DNA from: Taudactylus pleione | Taxonomy: Eukaryota; Chordata; Amphibia; Anura; Myobatrachidae | Direction of reading: 5' to 3' | Assembly (NCBI GenBank): GCA_031769625.1 | Contig: JAUIMM010001030.1 | Location: 2,280,001-2,344,000, forward strand | Length of the DNA stretch: 64,000 bases | Part shown: piece after piece, positions 32,727 through 43,869 of the stretch | Layout: each line of letters starts with the position of its first letter | Position numbering within the stretch: position 1 is the first letter of the stretch | Notes under the pieces: generated by a model | The model's database searches: none | The model's input: the letters and a program-made list of their open reading frames with translations, nothing else | What the model was told of the DNA's origin: nothing | Program-made: the position numbers and the translations under genes

Positions 32727-34700
32727 CAGGCCCGGCGACAGGGGGGGACTAGGTGCACAGCTGACCCGGGCCACGAGGTTGTAGGGGGCCCCGCGGAGGG
32801 GTCCACAGTTAATACTTAACTCAGCAGCTCCCAGGGGTGCCTTCCTATAAACCTCTAAGAATAACGCTAATTTGCGTACGCAGTCTGACCGCAAATAAAG
32901 ACAGGAGTGGAATCTGTGGTTCCAAAGCACAAGTATTATTCAGGTAAAAGTACAGTCAGTTACACGCAATTGATACATACACAATTTAGACGTAAAAGGA
33001 AATAATACAGACCCAAGTACAGTATACATACGCTGTGCCTCCGGACCCAGAGATAGGCCTCAGAATAGAGACCCTCAGATCATACAGCATTCAGCATGGA
33101 CTAAAAAACCAGTATCCGAGCACACATATTTATCCCCCACAGACTAAAACAGGACAATGGGGAAGCTTCTTGCTGATATCATTGGTTCCCAGAGGAGAAG
33201 CATATGTTACAGCACATTTAACAGGCTGGTTCAAATAGACTCTCCATGCCTCTAACAGCAGGGGAATCTTTCTAGTAACGCACTCTGTAACATTCTAACA
33301 TTTAAACATTTTTGTTGCTTGTAAGTTCTGCGATCCATAACTTGAGTTTGCATGATGCGATCTCTCCACCGATAACACCAGAATGCTGTAAAAAGCGTAC
33401 GCATCAGAACAAAACCAAACACAACTTGCTTATAATGTATAATACCTTAATTATCAAATACCATTATTTCTCAGCATTTAAACTACCTAAACCAACTTAA
33501 ATCATACATTTTGATGCTTATTGAACCTTATGAATGAATATGAAATGTGTGGGTATTCAGGGTTTGATAAAAAGACATATTTAATGTGTGTATGAAGATG
33601 AGTGCATTTGTCTCTAACATTTTCTAGATAGTTCTACATGTCCTGTCAACAGGCCCTCCCACCTTTCCTGTATTCAAAGGAAAGATACCTCTGTCGGTCT
33701 CTTGTGTGAAAATGCAAAATATCCCAACTACAAGAGACAGACCCAAAGTGACACTCCAGCCCCCAAAATCATGTAATTGCAGGAAGCCTGCTTATTTATT
33801 CTAGCCAGACCACCCGTTGTGGGCAAACACTATGCAGGAAGCTTATCTACACAAGCCAGTTGTCACCTGGCCACTTGCTTAATGCAATACTGTAAAGCCA
33901 TTTCTGGAATATATCCCTTATAATACGTAAAGTAATGAAATAGGCTTTTAGTGAATCACCGCAACCTATGATGATGGTCACAGATGCATTCGCATGATGC
34001 TAATGGTATTATCGCCACATGTACTAAAATGTGAGTTTATCTAAAATGGCGCTTAGGCGGCCATTTCACAAAATGGCGTCTTGTGGCCAGTCGCAAGATG
34101 GTGTCGCTGCGATTCAGTTTTAAACTGATCTTGTATCAGCCAATAATCCAGCTTCGACACCGGCTTTCTTATACTGCTGCACCTGCTCACAGTGACTCCT
34201 GGACTGAGGATCTTCTGTGTACTGTAGGTTAGTGACAGGCTGTCTGTGATACAGTGTCTTTAATGTTTTAGGTAGTGTACAGTAGTTGTTGTTATTAAAT
34301 ACAATTGAATATATGGAATATAATATTTATTTTAACCCTTTTCTTTACCATTACATTTTTGATTGTTAAATAAGTTGTATTTTTAGCACTGGAGTGGGGT
34401 TGAAGGATGTATTGCAGGCCATGGCAAATATATTATTACATGGTTAGATAGACATTTTAAACAGATAAAGTACAAAAGTTTTTCACACTTTATTATTATG
34501 CATTTTATCTTTAGCTATAATATCTGTAACAATGCAATAATATCATTACCATGGTGCAATAAAGTTTTTTTTTGTTTATTGTGGCGCAGCGCGTGATGTC
34601 TGATGGCTGCAGGTGACATCTGCTGGCTGCAGGGAAACGGGGATGGGGGGCCCCTAAAAAATGTGTGTTCCGGGCCCCATTATTTCTGTTGCTGGCCTTG
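32727..34700. mobile_element. Non-autonomous hAT element, perfect 8-bp target duplication
   Basis: Direct repeats GTTGTTGC at 32719-32726 and 34701-34708. Ends caggcccggcgacag and, in reverse, caaggccagcaacag match the element at 28114. The interior from about 32830 to 34300 has no counterpart there and may be a separate insertion. It includes a cluster of YY1-like sites at 34043-34105. Confidence 0.88.
34043..34105. promoter_or_regulatory. Cluster of YY1-like motifs
   Basis: Within 63 bp lie two AAAATGGCG blocks, a GGCCATTTC in reverse, and a CAAGATGGTG. These fit the AANATGGC core recognised by YY1. Such clusters occur in some retroelement promoters; activity here is inference. Confidence 0.4.
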
Positions 34701-35145
34701 GTTGTTGCTGACATTTGGTGAAAATGTCATTACAATAGCCCCATTACAAATATATTTACTGAGAAAAATGTTGATGTGTTCAATACTTATTTTACCCGCT
34801 GTGTATGTTTAAAAGTATGCATGATATGAATTTAACCAGTGGCTGATTTTAACTACCCCCCCCCCCCCCAGTAAAATCCACCACTCATCTGTGATCCCCC
34901 AGTCCTCCTATATGTGAATTAGCAGCAGTGGCTTCTCACGGTAAGTGCTTTCTGCTAATCACACCTCAGACAGGCACTCCCAGGGTGTTTTCTCTGGACT
35001 GCCATTAGCAGAAAGCGCTTCCAATGGGAAGCTTTATTCGGCTTCTTGGGGCTGCAGCAGATGTATCCCGTTAGGCGATGCCATTTTTCTGCACTTTTGC
35101 TGTTTTTTGCATTTTGTGGATTTTTTCTCTGGTCGTGACATCTTT

Positions 35146-35678
35146 GGGCCTGATTTAGGTTGGATCATAAGGCTGCGGATGCACGCAACTGGCCAATGTT
35201 AGCGTTCTTCGCATGCGTATGCATCGCAGTGCGGGTGCCCAAGCCAGCCACTGTGATCAGGTATGCAACTGCAGCGGACATGCAACGGCACAAAAAATGA
35301 TTGACAGAAAGCACCATTTGGGGATGGAGAGGGGGGTGGTCGAAGGAACGCAGGCGTGCCTGTGTATTTGAACGCCGTTACAGGAGCGTGCATAATTAAG
35401 CCCCTGCGATGGCATACGCAGCCGGTGGTCTAGATGGTGACAAGAAGTTTCGCAGTTTGTAAGTCAGGGTCAGCTCAACTACAACTGTGCGTTTGGATCT
35501 GATGTTACTTAATGTTACCGATGTCTTCGCTGACTTGCGGATGTATGTAATGGGTAGTGGGTGGCTTTATACAGTGGTGGGCATCTTGGTATAGTGCTGC
35601 AATCGCATTCATTTGCATATTTTCGCAGCGAGCCAGTGCGTGCGATTGCAGACTTGCAATCCGTGCTGTATCAGGCCC
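35146..35678. mobile_element. gggcctgatt element, 3-bp duplication TTT
   Basis: Left end gggcctgatttaggttgg and right end ctgtatcaggccc, flanked by TTT on both sides. The interior block gaacgcaggcgtgcctgtg is shared with 37623, 38480, 45981 and 48885. Confidence 0.75.
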
Positions 35679-36839
35679 TTTGTTTGTTGTCTCCCTTTCA
35701 GTGTCTCTGTGTGCTTACCCTTCACTGGATACAGTCTCACTGTATACTGAACAGTCCCCCCCCACCCCGACTCTCCTACACTTGCCATCAAGACACAGGG
35801 AGTCACCTTAATCTCACATTTGTCTGTGTCATATCTACTGTAGTTCATCGGATTTTATTCTGTATTATGTCATTTTACAGTCATTGTGCCATTGTTATTT
35901 CAATTTCTTTTAGTTTGTATTTTCCGTGTCGGATGTTGCAGAAACTACATATGGCATCTTAAAAAAATATATATAATAATAAGCCATCAAAACAGTTAAT
36001 CACAATATAACAAAATGCTGTAGTAACAGTGCAAAAATATTTCTGACACAATTTTAATATTCAAAATCTATTCAATATAAGCAGAAGAAACTATGGAATT
36101 TTATTGAAATGTACATTTTATTTTATGTCACTCAATTACAGACTGTAGAGATAGCTACATGATCACATAAAACTAGTGTAAACTCACATACATTGTTATT
36201 AACTTTTAGTTTATGACACACACACACAACTGTAATGATTTATAAAAATCTAGATGTGTGTTATTTCAATTGTATGTAAGTGTGAGCAAAGATAAGTTAG
36301 GTGTACATGGTATCTTACAGCAGAGAAGGCAGCTCCAGTGGATCTTCCTTTCCTCTGGCAATGACTCTACCTTCCAACACTGTAGCAGAGAGGCTAGACC
36401 CATACACAGTAAAATTACTTCATGTGACAACCTTAATGGGCGGAATATTCTAACAGATTTATTATTAGAAAAATATTGACTAATTGCCTGAGATGGACTC
36501 TAATGCGATCGCAGTTGTGAATTTGCACAGATCACAGCTGTAAAAATAAGCTAATAGTTTCAAAGCTTACATGAGCACAGGGACTCCCACTGTTGCCTTC
36601 TTATCTGCATCCTACATCGAGTACCAGCATAAAAATTGTTAACATCGACCAGCCATGCACCCTTGCAACAGGTCTGACGTTAATACAGTAAGACACACCT
36701 GCAATTTTCTAACCACCCCAGTTACCATACACATGCACAGAATGCAACAATCGTCTGATTGCGTGCGTAATTGCATTTGTGATCCGTAATTAATCAGGCC
36801 CATTATGTCCAAGTAATAAAATAAGTCAATGATGTAATC
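35679..36839. other. No gene seen
   Basis: Mostly AT-rich. A fragment ending attaatcaggccc at 36789-36801 belongs to the gggcctgatt group. Confidence 0.45.
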
Positions 36840-37029
36840 TAGCGGTTCTCAAACTCAGTCCTCAGGACCCCACACAGTTCACGTTTCCCAGATCACCCAG
36901 CAGGTGCACGGGTGTAGTCATTACTCACTGACACATTATAAAAGATCCAGAGGTGGAGCTAATTATTTAACTAGTAATTCTGGGAGGATACCGGCAAAAC
37001 ATACATTGTTTGGGATCCTGAGGACAGAA

Positions 37030-37411
37030 GGCCTGATTCAGACCCGCTCGCGAGCGCTGAGCGATCGCAAGCGGGTCGATGGTGCCCTACTGCGGATGCG
37101 CACAACGGAGGGAGCTCTGTCGTGCGCATGCGCGAGACCCGGGGAGCGACGGGGAAGCCATCGCTCCAGGTCTCGCACCAAAGGGGGCGTGCTGTCGATG
37201 TTGATTGACAGCACGCCCCCTTTGGTGGGCGTGCCAGGGCGTGGCTGCCAGATGGAGGCGTTCCCATGGGAACGCCTACCGTCTGGGGCCGGCCCCACTG
37301 ACATCTCTAGTAATGTCAGTGGGAGTGATTTTGGCTCTAATAGAGCCAAAATCACTCCAGGGCTTGCGGTCACCGAGACCCTATCGCAGGGTCTCGTCGC
37401 AAGCCTGATGA
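37030..37411 (-). mobile_element. Serial-hairpin element, copy B (truncated)
   Basis: Same palindromes as copy A in reverse order: gacccgctcg hairpin, gcgcatgcgc hairpin, gcgagaccc hairpin, the ccaaagggggcgtgctgtc hairpin, ggcgttcccatgggaacgcc, the actgacatc palindrome, ggagtgattttggctct hairpin and the gagaccct hairpin. It stops there, so the other terminal part is lost. Confidence 0.8.
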
Positions 37412-37622
37412 TGCACATACTCCTACCTTACGTCAGTGGTTCTCAAACTCGGTCTTCAGGATCCCACAGAGGTCACCTTTTCCAGGTCACCCAGCAGGTG
37501 CACAGGTGCATTTTTTACTCACTGACACATTTTAAAAGATGCACAGGTGGAGATAATTATTTTACTTGTAATTCTGTGAAGAGACCTGAAAAACATGCAC
37601 TGTTTTGGGTCCTGAGGACTGA

Positions 37623-38242
37623 GGACCTGATGCAGACCCGGACACTATCCTCAGTGCGCTCAATATTGCCGATGGTTGCTAATCTGCACATGCATATGCA
37701 TCACAGTGCGCGTGCTCAAACTACACAGTGCGTTCGCAGATCCCTTGCTCGTACAACAAAGCCAGCCCAGCAGAGTGAGTGACAGGAGAGTCCGTTTGTG
37801 TACTGTACTGTGTACTGTAACAGGGGCAGTCCAGTAAAAACGGGGGAGTGGAGGTGCGAACGCAGGCGTGGCTGAGTGTTTCAACTCCGTTTTAGAGGCG
37901 TGCATAATTAACAGGCAGCGTCATAGTACATGTCACCAGCCATTTTTTACTCAGTTTTCCTCGCAATGCTTGCGGTATAAAAAAGCTACCACAAGCACTG
38001 CGTTCACATCCGATAGTGGTCGATGTACCAATGTTTTCACAAACTTCCAGGAGATGGCGTGGGGCAGTGGGCGTCTCTGCATACGCTAAGGGGAGTCTGC
38101 ATACACAAAGTGAACGCTCGTACAGGTAAGATGGGCGTGCTTATGCCTTGGCGAGCGATCGCTCCCCGCCACGTCACTTTCAAATATTTCCATATGCATC
38201 GAGCGAGCGTACGCTCATAGCGACTGGGTCTGAATCAGGCCC
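37623..38242. mobile_element. gggcctgatt-group element, 3-bp duplication TGA
   Basis: Left end ggacctgatgcagaccc and right end ggtctgaatcaggcc, flanked by TGA (37620-37622 and 38243-38245). It is inserted in the hAT-like unit ending at 38260. Confidence 0.75.
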
Positions 38243-38479
38243 TGAGTTTAAGAACCTGTGATGTAATCAATTGCATAGACAAGAGATAGTTATCAGCATA
38301 CAAAGGACATGTAGTTTCACACAATAAAGATTACGGAACAAATGAACAAAGTATACTTATTGCCATACAAATGGCATGTACTGTAGCTCCACACAAATAG
38401 AATGATATTAATATGCACTTAATTCTCATCAATAACTCTCTACAGTGAATAACTAGCAGACTGTGTCTTACTTTGCAAT

Positions 38480-39016
38480 CTGAAGACAGTTTTTAACCTC
38501 AACTGCTGCAGCACCTCTCGTTGCGTTTTGCGCATGCATATGCATCGCAGTGCGCGTGCTCGAACTAGCCAATGCTAACAGGACTGCGATCGCAGTGACA
38601 ATGCAGACCCATCGAAGAGTGATTGACAGGAAGTGCCGTTTGTGGGAGGTGACGGAGAGGTGGTTGGCGAAACACAAACGTGCCAGTGCTTTTCAACACC
38701 GTTGCAGGAGCATGCATAAATTAGCCAATGCGATGCCGTACGCAGCCTGAGGACTCATAGTGTGCGATGAAATTAGCAATTTCTGAGTAAGGTCAGACCT
38801 TGTGCAGGTGTATGTGAGGCTGCGATGGTACTCGATTATACCGATGGTTTTGCAGTCTTCCTAAACATTACAGATGTGTGTAAGGTAAAGTGGGCGTCCT
38901 CATGTAGTGCTGCGACGGCATGGTGATCGCAATGGATTAGCATACTATCTCAGTTGAACTGCGTGTGTAATCGCAGCTGTGCTCGCAATAGCGATCCATA
39001 GTGAATCAGGACCTGT
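38480..39016. mobile_element. gggcctgatt-group element, left end missing
   Basis: It aligns along its length with 45981-46515 (atgcatcgcagtgcgcgtgc, gattgacaggaagtgcc, aaagtgggcgtc) and ends gtgaatcaggacc. The left terminal repeat is absent. Confidence 0.7.
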
Positions 39017-39315
39017 ATTCAGTATCCAAACTTCTGTAACACTACCGGTTAATGGTTATATACTAAAGGCACACAGTATTCTCATACACATATACAGTAC
39101 TCTTTTCATTGCAAGATGAAATTTCTTCACCGTAGTTTTCATAGCTATATACAAAATAGGGGCGAGCGGGTTTGGATTTCTGAAATCCGAACCCCCCCGA
39201 GCCTCCCCGATCCGAGGCCGATCCGAGTCAGGCTCGACTGTTCCCGCCTGACTCGGATCTGAAATCGAGGCAAAACGTCATCATCCCGCCTTCCGGGTCT
39301 CGCAGGTTTTGGATC

Positions 39316-39325
39316 CTATATAAGG
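39316..39325 (+). promoter_or_regulatory. TATA box of the hAT element
   Basis: CTATATAAGG lies 160 bp from the left end, followed within 25 bp by ggcgccattttctcactc, which could be the start region. This is inferred from sequence only. Confidence 0.55.
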
Positions 39326-39424
39326 TACCCGCGTCGGCGCCATTTTCTCACTCGGCTGTGGACAGTGAAGAGGGAGGGTGGGAGTTAGGGCTGGCTGGGC
39401 TGTGTAGTGTAGTGCAGAGTAGTG

Positions 39425-39605
39425 CTGTGCTGCTGTTGTCCATAGGGGCTGTGTCCACTACTTCAAAGTCCATAGGGGCTGGCTGTGCTGTGCTGCTGTT
39501 GTCCATAGAGGCTGTGTCCACTACTTCAAAGTCCATAGGGGCTGGCTGGACTGTGTTGTGCAGTCAGTTGTCCATAGGGGCTGTGTCCACTCCAAAGTCC
39601 TGTGC
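39425..39605 (+). repeat. Short tandem repeat, about 68-bp unit
   Basis: Three copies around gctgtgtccactacttcaaa and gtccataggggctggctg, inside the hAT element's 5' region. Frames on both strands stay open through it. Confidence 0.85.
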
Positions 39606-39669
39606 AGTGTCCCAGTCCGAAAGGGGTGCTGTAGTGTTGTCCAGGGGGTGCTCTGTCCGTCAGGGGTGC

Positions 39670-40990
39670 GCCCCCCAAGTGCTAAAAAAATATATTTTTT
39701 CTGTGTTTGTGAATTGTGTGCGCAGTAGCCGCACGTGCATCAACAAAGTAGTGCCAAGCGTGCGCCTGTGTCATAAGTAAAGGGCCGGCTGGCTTGACCG
39801 TTAAAGGGTGCTGTAACCCCCAAAGTACACTCCAAACCAAATAACAAAATATTTTCTGTGTTTGTGAATTGTGTGCGCAGTAGCCGCACGTGCATCAACA
39901 AAGTAGTGCCAAGCATGCGCCTGTGTCATAAGTAAAGGGCCAGCTGGCTTGACCGTTAAAGGGTGCTGTAACCCCCAAAGTACACTCCAAACCAAATAAA
40001 AAAATATTTTCTGTGTTTGTGAATTGTGTGCGCAGTAGCCGCACGTGCATCAACAAAGTAGTGCCAAGCGTGCGCCTGTGTCATAAGTAAAGGGCTGGCT
40101 GGCTTGACCGTTAAAGGGTGCTGTAACCCCCAAAGTACACTCCAAACCAAATAAAAAAATATTTTCTGTGTTTGTGAATTGTGTGCGCAGTAGCCGCACG
40201 TGCATCAACAAAGTAGTGCCAAGCGTGCGCCTGTGTCATAAGTAAAGGGCCGGCTGGCTTGACCGTTAAAGGGTGCTGTAACCCCCAAAGTACACTCCAA
40301 ACCAAATAAAAAAATATTTTCTGTGTTTGTGAATTGTGTGCCCAGTAGCCGCACGTGCATCAACAAAGTAGTGCCAAGCGTGCGCCTGTGTCATAAGTAA
40401 AGGGCCAGCTGGCTTGACCGTTAAAGGGTGCTGTAACCCCCAAAGTACACTCCAAACCAAATAAAAAAATATTTCTGTGTTTGTGAATTGTGTGCGCAGT
40501 AGCCGCACGTGCATCAACAAAGTAGTGCCAAGCGTGCGCCTGTGTCATAAGTAAAGGGCCGGCTGGCTTGACTGTTAAAGGGTGCTGTAACCCCCAAAGT
40601 ACACTCCAAACCAAATAAAAAAATATTTTCTGTGTTTGTGAATTGTGTGCGCAGTAGCATCACGTGCATCAACAAAGTAGTGCCAAGCGTGCGCCTGTGT
40701 CATAAGTAAAGGGCCGGCTGGCTTGACTGTTAAAGGGTGCTGTAACCCCCAAAGTACACTCCAAACCAAATAAAAAAATATTTTCTGTGTTTGTGAATTG
40801 TGTGCACTGTGGCTGCACGTGCATCAACAAAGGAGCAGTGCCAAGCGTGCGCCTGTGTCCCATAAGTAAAGAGCCGGCTGGCTCATTTCTTAAAGGGTGG
40901 TGTAACCCACAAAGTGCACTACTCTCCAGCAAAAATAAAAAAATATTTTCTGTGTTTGTGTGCGCCTTAGCCGCACGTATATATCAATAT
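39670..40990 (+). repeat. 155-bp tandem array in the hAT element
   Basis: The marker ctgtgtttgtgaattgtgtg starts at 39701, 39856, 40011, 40166, 40321, 40475, 40630 and 40785, with a diverged copy at 40950. Spacing is 155, 155, 155, 155, 154, 155, 155 and 165 bp. Middle copies are almost identical and the outer ones diverge. Minus-strand frames over it repeat the same 64-codon peptide and are artefacts of the 155-bp period. Confidence 0.97.
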
Positions 40991-40997
40991 AACATAA

Positions 40998-41345
40998 ATG
41001 GAGGACCAAACTTTCTCCGATAAAAATAAAATAGGGAAAGATCAAGAACCACTTCCTCCTAGTGCTGTTGCTGCTGCTGGGAGTTGTTCATCATCCCAGA
41101 GAGGAAGTAGGAACACCACTACTTTTACTAAACAATTGACCCTCCAACAGTCCCTAGCGATGAGGATGAAGTACGACAGCAGTCATCCTGAAGCAAAACG
41201 TATAACTGAGGCCTTGACTGCTATGTTGGTGTTAGACGTGCGTCCGGTATCCGCCATTAGTGCAGTGGGATTTAGACAATTGATGGAGGTAGTGTGTCTC
41301 CGGTTCCAAATCCAGTCTAGATTCCACCTGCATCCTCAAAGCAGC
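40998..41345 (+). pseudogene. hAT transposase, N-terminal fragment
   Basis: An open frame from ATG at 40998. Residues about 60-110 (EAKRITEALTAMLVLDVRPVS ... VGFRQLMEVV) match the conserved early part of ZBED/hAT transposases. It then runs into array-like DNA (aaagcagcagcgacaagcg), so the BED finger part upstream is not evident and the RNase H-like catalytic core is missing. It is flanked by arrays on both sides. Confidence 0.75.
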
Positions 41346-42166
41346 AGCGACAAGCGTGCGTCTGTCTGTTAAAGGGTGGTGTAACCCTCAAAGTGCTCCA
41401 AAAAATAAAAAACTATTTTTTTTATGTGTTTGTGACCTGTGTGCGATGTAGCCGCACGTGCATCAACACAGTAGCAGCGCCAAGCGTGCGCCTGTGTCAT
41501 AAGTCAAGGGCCGGTTTGGACATCTGGTCCGGACTGAAGGACGTGCCAACAATTTCTGACAAGTCTACTGTCACTGCATATGATACTGTCCTCAAAGCAG
41601 CAGCGACAAGCGTGCGTCTGTCTGTTAAAGGGTGGTGTAACCCTCAAAGTGCGCTCCACAAACAATAAAAATATTCTTTTTTTTTCTGTCTTTGTGAAAT
41701 TTGTGGGCTGTAGCCGCACCTGCATCAATAAAGCAGCAGTGACAAGCGTGCGTCTGTCTGTTAAAGGGTGGTGACACCCTCAAAGTGTGCTCCACAAACA
41801 TTAAAAATATTCTTTTTTTTCTGTCTTTGTGAAAGACAGAACCTGCATCCTTAAAGCAGCAGCGACAAGCGTGCGTCTGTCTGTTAAAGGGTGGTGTAAC
41901 CCTCAAAGTGCGCTCCACAAACAATAAAAAAATTCTTCTTTTTTTTTCTGTCTTTGTGAATTGTGTGGGCTGTAGCCGCACTTGCATCCTCAAAGCAGCA
42001 GCGACATGCGTGCGTCTGTCTGTTAAAGGGTGGTGTAACCCTCAAAGTGCGCTCCACAAACAATAAAAAAATTCTTCTTTTTTTTCTGTCTTTGTGAAAT
42101 GTGTGGGCTGTAGCCGCACCTGCATCCTTAAAGCAGCAGCGACAAGCGTGCATCTGTCTGTTAAAG
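41345..42166 (+). repeat. Second, diverged tandem array
   Basis: Units of about 124-137 bp carrying gcgtgcgtctgtctgttaaa and ggtggtgtaaccctcaaagt, clearly derived from the 155-bp unit (shared gcgtgcgcctgtgt and ttaaagggtgctgtaacccc). It occupies the place of the transposase core. Confidence 0.88.
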
Positions 42167-42167
42167 G

Positions 42168-42566
42168 ATTACATCGGTGACAGCATCCAAGTAGGCATGT
42201 CAGACAGTCCGTACCTGTACTGGCAGGAAAAAGGAGCAATTTGGAGGTCCCTGTACAAACTGGCTCTATTTTACCTGAGTTGCCCCCCTCCAGTGTGTAC
42301 TCCGAAAGAGTGTTTAGTGCAGCCGGAAACCTAGTCAGCGAAAGGCGTAGGAGGTTGCTTCCACAAAATGTGGAGAAGTTGATGTTCATAAAATTAATTA
42401 TCAACTCTTCCAGGGAGACCAGCCTCCAGAACGTACAGAGGGACCTGTGGTTGTGGATTCCAGCGGGGCCGAATTAATACTCTGTGAGGATGAGGATGTA
42501 CACAACACTGAAGAGGGTGAGGAATCGGTGGATGAGGAGGATGAGGACGACATCTTGCCTCCGTAG
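42168..42566 (+). pseudogene. hAT transposase C-terminal dimerisation domain and acidic tail
   Basis: The first frame gives YLYWQEKGAIWRSLYKLALFYLSCPP. After a one-base shift near 42290 the hallmark SSVYSERVFSAAGNLVSERR and LLPQNVEKLMFIK follow, typical of the hATC dimerisation domain. A second shift near 42420 opens an acidic tail (CEDEDVHNTEEGEESVDEEDEDD) ending at the TAG near 42566. At least two frameshifts make it a pseudogene. Confidence 0.85.
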
Positions 42567-43304
42567 AGCCAGTTTGTGCAGGGACAGATTAATTGCCAGC
42601 TTGTTTTGTGGGGGCCCAAACGAACCAATCATTTCAGCCACAGTCGTGTGGCAGACCCTGGCGCTGAAATGTTTGGTTTGTTAAAGTGTGGGTGGGAGGG
42701 AGGGCCCAAGGACAATTCCATCTTGCACCTCTTTTTTTTCTTTGAATTATGTACTGTTTGGGGCCTAGTTTTTCAAACTGCCATCCTGTCTGCCACTGCA
42801 GTGTCACTCCTAGATGGACCACGTGTTTGTGCCGCCCACTCGTATCTCTTAGCATAGTCATCCATCTACCTCGGTGCATCCTTTTGGATATAAAAACACT
42901 ATTGTGAGGTGTTCAGAATAGACTGGAAATGAGTGGAAATTAAGGTTATTGAGGTTAATAATAGCATAGGAGCAGAAAAACACACAAATTCTGTGATTTT
43001 AGCTGTTTTTATGCTTTTTTAAACAAAAATACAGATCCAAAACACAAAACTCAGAACCCAAAACACGGAAGGGTGGTTTTGGCAAAACCAATCCAGATCT
43101 AAAACACGAAGAAAGATCCAGATCCAAAACCAAAACACAAAACACGAAAAGTGGCCGGTGCACACCCCTAATACAAATAGTCAAGAGTGCTCAGTCATTT
43201 ACTTAAAAGAAAAAATCTTGGAGTTCATTAGTAGTACTCTCTTGCTAGGTGGTCATTGTCCTATAAGATCAGCGGTTCAGTTTCGGCTTAGATCTTTCCA
43301 CCAA

Positions 43305-43804
43305 GGGCCTGATTCAGCAGTACACGCAAGTGCACTGCTGATTATAGATTCCCAAATATCGTGTGCAGTACCCATTTTGTGAGTGTGCAGAATGGGTCCT
43401 GCGTAGTCGCATGCAGACCCCTGGATGCCTCTTCCTGATTGACAGGCAGAGGCATTTAAGAGGCGATGCGGGGGGCAGACGGCGATCCTGGAAACGGGGG
43501 CGTGTCGGGCCCATTTTCCAGGAGTGGCCAGCCCAGGATCTGTGTTGATTAACGCAGTGTCCTGGGCTTGCAAGCCGGACAGTCTGAGTAAACTGAGGCT
43601 TACTCAGTTGGCCAGAGGCCTGGTGCCATCCACCATCGCAACCATCGACCACCGATGGTTGTGATGGTGATCCCAGTCTGCGACCTCCTTCACAGTGCTG
43701 GGATCGCAAATGCAGCAGGGGTGTTATACACTTCCAGCTACATTTGCATAAGCAAGGATCGCAATTGCAAAGGCATGCAGCTTTGCAATTGCTGAATCAG
43801 GCTC
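43305..43804. mobile_element. gggcctgattca element, 3-bp duplication CAA
   Basis: Left end gggcctgattcagcagtac, right end gctgaatcaggctc, flanked by CAA (43302-43304 and 43805-43807). Related copies lie at 14985 and 62680. Confidence 0.78.
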
Positions 43805-43869
43805 CAAGTTCGGATCTCAGAACATGGCAAAACGTCATATTTCCATATGTCTACCCCTGGAATCAATTG

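Larger units (their letters stand above)
36840..38260. mobile_element. Composite hAT-like unit with nested insertions
   Basis: The outer boundaries carry perfect direct repeats ATGTAATC (36832-36839 and 38261-38268). Left end tagcggttctcaaactcag; right end in reverse cacaggttcttaaactcag. Inside, the left 188 bp are present twice (36841-37028 and 37434-37622). After the first copy comes serial-hairpin copy B; after the second comes the 37623 element. Confidence 0.75.
39157..43170 (+). mobile_element. hAT transposon with tandem array and broken transposase
   Basis: Ends TAGGGGCGAGCGGG and, in reverse, TAGGGGTGTGCACCGG, with flanking octamers ATACAAAA (39149-39156) and ATACAAAT (43171-43178), 7 of 8 identical, as expected for hAT insertions. 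It holds a TATA box, short repeats, a 155-bp array, an N-terminal transposase fragment, a second array and a C-terminal hAT dimerisation domain. The 63321 element has the homologous end in opposite orientation. Confidence 0.9.

Noticed and set aside
36904..37782. 292-codon ORF
   Set aside because: It crosses copy B and the second hAT-like end, joining unrelated repeat sequences; no known domain.
39801..40932. Series of 64- and 84-codon minus-strand ORFs with the same peptide
   Set aside because: They repeat exactly with the 155-bp tandem unit and start and end at the same base of each unit, so they are repeat artefacts.
39670..40990. CRISPR-like array
   Set aside because: The whole 155-bp unit is conserved, with no repeat/spacer alternation, and it lies in a eukaryotic hAT element.
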